From a bacterium (GTDB lineage Bacteria > Blakebacterota > Blakebacteria > Blakebacterales > Blakebacteraceae): 9,073 nucleotides of DNA. The position numbers were made by a program, and so were the translations under genes. The stretch is taken from assembly GCA_025774205.1 (NCBI GenBank), contig JALGWK010000137.1:1-9073 (forward strand), given 5' to 3'. This document shows positions 6,483 through 9,073 of this stretch, one piece after another; within the stretch, counting starts at the first letter, position 1; every line of letters starts with the position of its first letter. A model generated the notes under the pieces. That model saw only the letters and a list, made by a program, of their open reading frames with translations. It was not told the origin of the DNA and did not search any database.

Positions 6483-8153
6483 ATGATGAGATCGGCAGAG
6501 CGGGAATCCCGGATGATATCGATCGCGAGGAGGATCACCGAGGGCGCGATTTCGCTCCTGGTCGCGGGCATGGTCATGCCCGTGATATCGGCGCAGCAGA
6601 CCGGGATCGAGCTGGGACCATCGGGCGGCATCTTCACGCAGGCCGACGCCGATATGGTTCTGGATCTCGAGGGCGCGGTCGACCTGGCCCTGGACAGATC
6701 ATTCTCGATCTACACCCTGAAGCAGCAGTACCTGCAGACCAACTACCTCCTGGAGAACGCCAAGCGGCAGCTCAGAACCCGGATTGACTGGAACTCAACC
6801 CTGCCCGGCATCAACCAGATGATCACCCCTGAACTGCTGAGTACCGGAGGCGGATTCCAGGAACTCGTGTTCCTCCGTGACAGTTCGAAGTGGCTGCACG
6901 GTGAAGTCAATATCATCCAGCCCCTGATCACGAACGGGCGGATCGTCTTATCCTCGGGGATCGTCGGCTTCGACGCTGACCGGGCCCTCCCCGCGCCCCT
7001 GGCCGATGTAGCCGCCCGCTCGGTCCAGCCCTCGATCGGCGTGCAGTTCAACCAGCCCCTCTTCCAGTACAACGAAGTGAGGGGAGCCCTGCAGAATGCC
7101 AGACTCTCACTTGAAGGACTGCAGCTCAGCTACACTGAAGACGAGCTGCAGCGGATCAACCAGGTCTCGCGGCAGTTCTACGTGCTCTTCGCCCAGCAGA
7201 CGGCGCTCGGTCTGGCCGACACCCTCTATCAGCAGAGCGAGCGGAACTACCAGTCGGGAGTCAACCGGTACAACGCCGGACTGCTGGCCGAGACCGATGT
7301 CATGCAGCTCAATGTGACCCGGATGAACGACCTCGACGCGCTGGAGAGCGCCCGCAACATTCTGGAACAGCAGCAGTTCGCCTTCAACCGCCTGGTCGGG
7401 CTGGAGCTCGACCTGCAGGTCTGGGCCGACGCGAGTATCGATTACGTACCGATCGAGGTCGATCTCGACCGGGCCCTTCAACTCGCCTTCGAGAGACGCT
7501 CCGACATGCGGCGCTCCGAGATCGAACAGGAACTGTTCCAGCTGCAGCTGAAGCGGCAGAAGAGCATCGGCCGTCCCGACCTGCAGCTCAATGTCGGATA
7601 CGACGTCACCGGAAACTCGAGCCTGTCGGCCACCCCCGATGACGACTGGCAGTTCCACTTCGACGAGTCGCTGAATCCCGATAACCGCAGCCCCAATACG
7701 AACATTACCCTTACACTGGCCATCCCGCTCTTCGACTGGGGCCGGAATGCCTCCCTGGTGGAGAGACTGGCGTCGATGATCCAGGTTCAGGATCGGCAGG
7801 TCGACGAGGTCCGGCAGGAACTGATCCGGATGGTGACCGACCGGGTGCGGGCCGTCGAGAGCGCCATGCGGCGATTCGCCATCCAGGAGGCGAACGTCCA
7901 GGTGGCGGAGACCTCCTACGGTTTCACCCAGCGGCGGTTCGACCGGGGAGAGATCACCTTCACCGAACTCGCCCAGGCGCAGGATCTGCTCGCCCGGACC
8001 CGTACGAACCACCTGACCGCGCTCATCAATTATGAGATGGCCAAGGCCGACCTGAAGGAGATAACCCTCTGGGACTGGGAGACAAACCAGCCCGCAGCCC
8101 AGAGGACGCAGCCCCCGGAGCCGTTCGAACGGAACCGACGCCGGGACCGTTAG
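6483..8153 (+). CDS. TolC-family outer membrane efflux protein
   Basis: This 556-residue protein should form the trimeric outer-membrane channel of the pump. The N-terminus has a basic region and a hydrophobic stretch (about residues 18-37, ending PVISA) that looks like a signal peptide. Two outer-membrane efflux repeats follow (about 55-290 and 300-540). They contain long helical segments and amphipathic strands such as NIIQPLITNGRIVLSSGI and 'TLTLAIPLFDWGRNASL'. The end of repeat two, 'FDRGEITFTELAQAQDLL....T....L.NYEMAKADL', is characteristic. The charged tail ending in NRRRDR is probably periplasmic. I chose the ATG at 6483 (6486 is equally possible) because AGGGGGG at 6471-6477 is correctly placed for it; an earlier in-frame ATG at 6462 lacks a site. 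Length suits the family and I see no internal loss. It belongs with the adaptor and ATPases upstream. Confidence 0.92.
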   Translation: MMRSAERESRMISIARRITEGAISLLVAGMVMPVISAQQTGIELGPSGGIFTQADADMVLDLEGAVDLALDRSFSIYTLKQQYLQTNYLLENAKRQLRTRIDWNSTLPGINQMITPELLSTGGGFQELVFLRDSSKWLHGEVNIIQPLITNGRIVLSSGIVGFDADRALPAPLADVAARSVQPSIGVQFNQPLFQYNEVRGALQNARLSLEGLQLSYTEDELQRINQVSRQFYVLFAQQTALGLADTLYQQSERNYQSGVNRYNAGLLAETDVMQLNVTRMNDLDALESARNILEQQQFAFNRLVGLELDLQVWADASIDYVPIEVDLDRALQLAFERRSDMRRSEIEQELFQLQLKRQKSIGRPDLQLNVGYDVTGNSSLSATPDDDWQFHFDESLNPDNRSPNTNITLTLAIPLFDWGRNASLVERLASMIQVQDRQVDEVRQELIRMVTDRVRAVESAMRRFAIQEANVQVAETSYGFTQRRFDRGEITFTELAQAQDLLARTRTNHLTALINYEMAKADLKEITLWDWETNQPAAQRTQPPEPFERNRRRDR

Positions 8154-8262
8154 CGCCCTGTCACGCACCAACCGTCGCATTCGAGCGGCGCTGTATCTCG
8201 ACTGACTCTCCTTGGTGTCCTGTCGCATGATGGGCATCAGCCCGAAAGGAGTCTCACGTCAC
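8154..8262 (+). other. Gap between tolC-like gene and permease
   Basis: These 109 nt carry the second copy of the stem-loop repeat (8170-8193). AGCGCC at 8152-8157, overlapping the TolC stop, can pair with GGCGCT at 8187-8192, so an alternative larger fold exists. AAAGGA at 8245-8250 is the likely ribosome binding site for the permease ATG at 8263, though its 12-nt spacing is long. No promoter is convincing. Confidence 0.45.
8170..8193 (+). repeat. Dispersed stem-loop repeat, copy 2
   Basis: AACCGTCGCATTCGAGCGGC, continuing GCT, matches 3384-3407 closely. Positions 8173-8178 (CGTCGC) pair with 8185-8190 (GCGGCG), including one T.G wobble, around loop ATTCGA. The stem is better paired here than in copy 1. 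Both copies sit 10-17 nt after a gene end, here the TolC stop at 8151-8153. Confidence 0.42.
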
Positions 8263-8550
8263 ATGGATTCCCTGCTCTTCGATCTCCGCTTCGGTTTCAG
8301 ATCACTCTTCCGGAAACCGGAAATCACGGTGACAGCCGTCCTCGCGCTGGGACTGGGCATCGGCGCCTGTACCGCCATTTTCAGCGTGGTGAACACTGTT
8401 CTCCTCCGACCACTGCCCTTCGACCGACCCGACCTGATCATCTCCATCTCATCGCCCGCAGAGAACACCCTGTCGACTTCCACCTCACCGGCCAACTTCC
8501 TCGACTGGCAGGCTGAGGCAAACACCATCCCGGACCTTTCAGCCTGGTGA
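8263..8550 (+). pseudogene. ADOP/MacB-type ABC permease, N-terminal fragment
   Basis: The first 95 codons are a typical start of an FtsX-fold permease of the acidobacterial duplicated orphan permease type: MDSLLFDLRFGFRSLFRKPE, then a membrane segment of about 20 residues (VTAVLALGLGIGACTAIFSVVN, roughly 21-42), then TVLLRPLPF. The periplasmic MacB-PCD region follows, with TSPANFLDWQAEANTIPDLSAW. The frame then stops at TGA 8548-8550. In relatives about 45 more residues lead to an acidic 'EED..' turn and VVVLSH. Here VVVLSH appears one frame over only a few codons later. A loss of roughly 130-140 nt (n = 2 mod 3) at about 8545-8552 accounts for both. The start at 8263 follows AAAGGA. As read, only one membrane helix and a stub would be made. 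It would have been the inner-membrane partner of the ATPases. Confidence 0.82.
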
Positions 8551-9073
8551 GTCTGATGAGGACGCCGTGGTGGTGCTCAGCCACCGGATCTGGCAGTCGC
8601 GGTTCGGCGCCGATCAGGGGGTCGTCGGTGAGACGGTCGTCCTGAATGATCGCTCCCACACGATCCTCGGGGTGATGCCGCCGGGATTCAACTTCACCGC
8701 CGACTACGATCTCTGGGTGAGGGCGTACGAATATGGCGTTCCGGCCCCGAGCTTCTCGCTGGGGGAGAACTGGAACGAGATCCGCGGTCTCGGGTATTTC
8801 CGGGTCGTGGGACGTCTGCGGGAGGGGGCCGCGATCGGGCAGGCCGACGCCCAGCTGTCGGCCATCGCCACCCGCCTGCGGGAGGAGTTCCCCGACAGCA
8901 ACTGCAACGACGATGCCGGGGCAATCTCCTACAGTGAGGTCCTGACCGGGGATATCCGGGTGGACCTGCTCCTCCTCATGGGGGCCGTCGCCCTGGTGCT
9001 CCTCATCGCCTGCGCCAACGTGGCCAACCTGCTCATGTCGAGGGCCCTCGGTCGTCAGCTCGAGATATCGGTG
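8549..9073 (+). pseudogene. ADOP/MacB-type ABC permease, continuation in shifted frame, cut by window edge
   Basis: This frame opens with GESDEDAVVVLSHRIWQSRFG and continues the periplasmic domain (GVVGETVVLNDRSHTILGVMPPGF...DLWV), the 'GYFRVVGRLREGA' strand, the 'ADAQLSAIATRL' helix and the start of the FtsX membrane domain, LLLLMGAVALVLLIACANVANLLMSRALGR. No start codon or ribosome binding site suits an independent gene, so it is the other half of the gene beginning at 8263. The frame is open to the window end; a complete ADOP permease would need several hundred more residues. The identity of the family is clear. Whether the break is biological is not. Confidence 0.82.

Overview
The window reads as chromosomal DNA of a GC-rich, Gram-negative-type (two-membrane) bacterium. 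All genes lie on the + strand. An outer-membrane TolC-type channel, a periplasmic adaptor, MacB/LolD-type ATPases and a large FtsX-type permease of the 'acidobacterial duplicated orphan permease' (ADOP) style point to a lineage such as Acidobacteriota, Gemmatimonadota or a related uncultured phylum. The sequence alone does not fix the phylum.

Layout. 1-87: a leader with a plausible sigma70-like promoter. 88-1395: a GAF-GGDEF-PilZ protein, a diguanylate cyclase carrying its own c-di-GMP-binding domain. 1456-2515: an RlmI-like PUA/Rossmann rRNA methyltransferase gene. 2525-3374 (open frame to 3463): endonuclease IV (nfo). 3375-3508: an intergenic stretch with a hairpin-forming repeat. 3509-4759: periplasmic adaptor (membrane fusion protein). 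4865-5605 and 5776-6450: two different ABC ATPases separated by a 170-nt gap with two strong hairpins. 6483-8153: TolC-family outer membrane protein. 8154-8262: a gap with a second copy of the hairpin repeat. 8263 to the window edge: a broken FtsX/MacB-type permease.

The right-hand 5.5 kb forms one efflux or lipid/peptide-export locus of MacAB-TolC design: adaptor, two ATPases, outer-membrane channel, permease. The left part is a c-di-GMP signalling gene followed by RNA modification and DNA repair genes.

The most striking observation is a set of four apparent short losses in three otherwise well-conserved genes. The methyltransferase has lost the start of its PUA domain (the true N-terminus survives in another frame) and about 30-35 residues of its SAM-binding fold. 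Endonuclease IV has lost the segment with its last zinc-binding glutamate, while its genuine C-terminal tail survives in another frame. The ADOP permease lacks roughly 45 residues and changes frame. The adaptor, both ATPases and TolC look intact. This could be real decay or assembly loss, and read mapping would decide. I found no convincing new defence or mobile system. The other items worth a second look are the dispersed stem-loop repeat, hairpins placed across stop codons, and the variant second ATPase.
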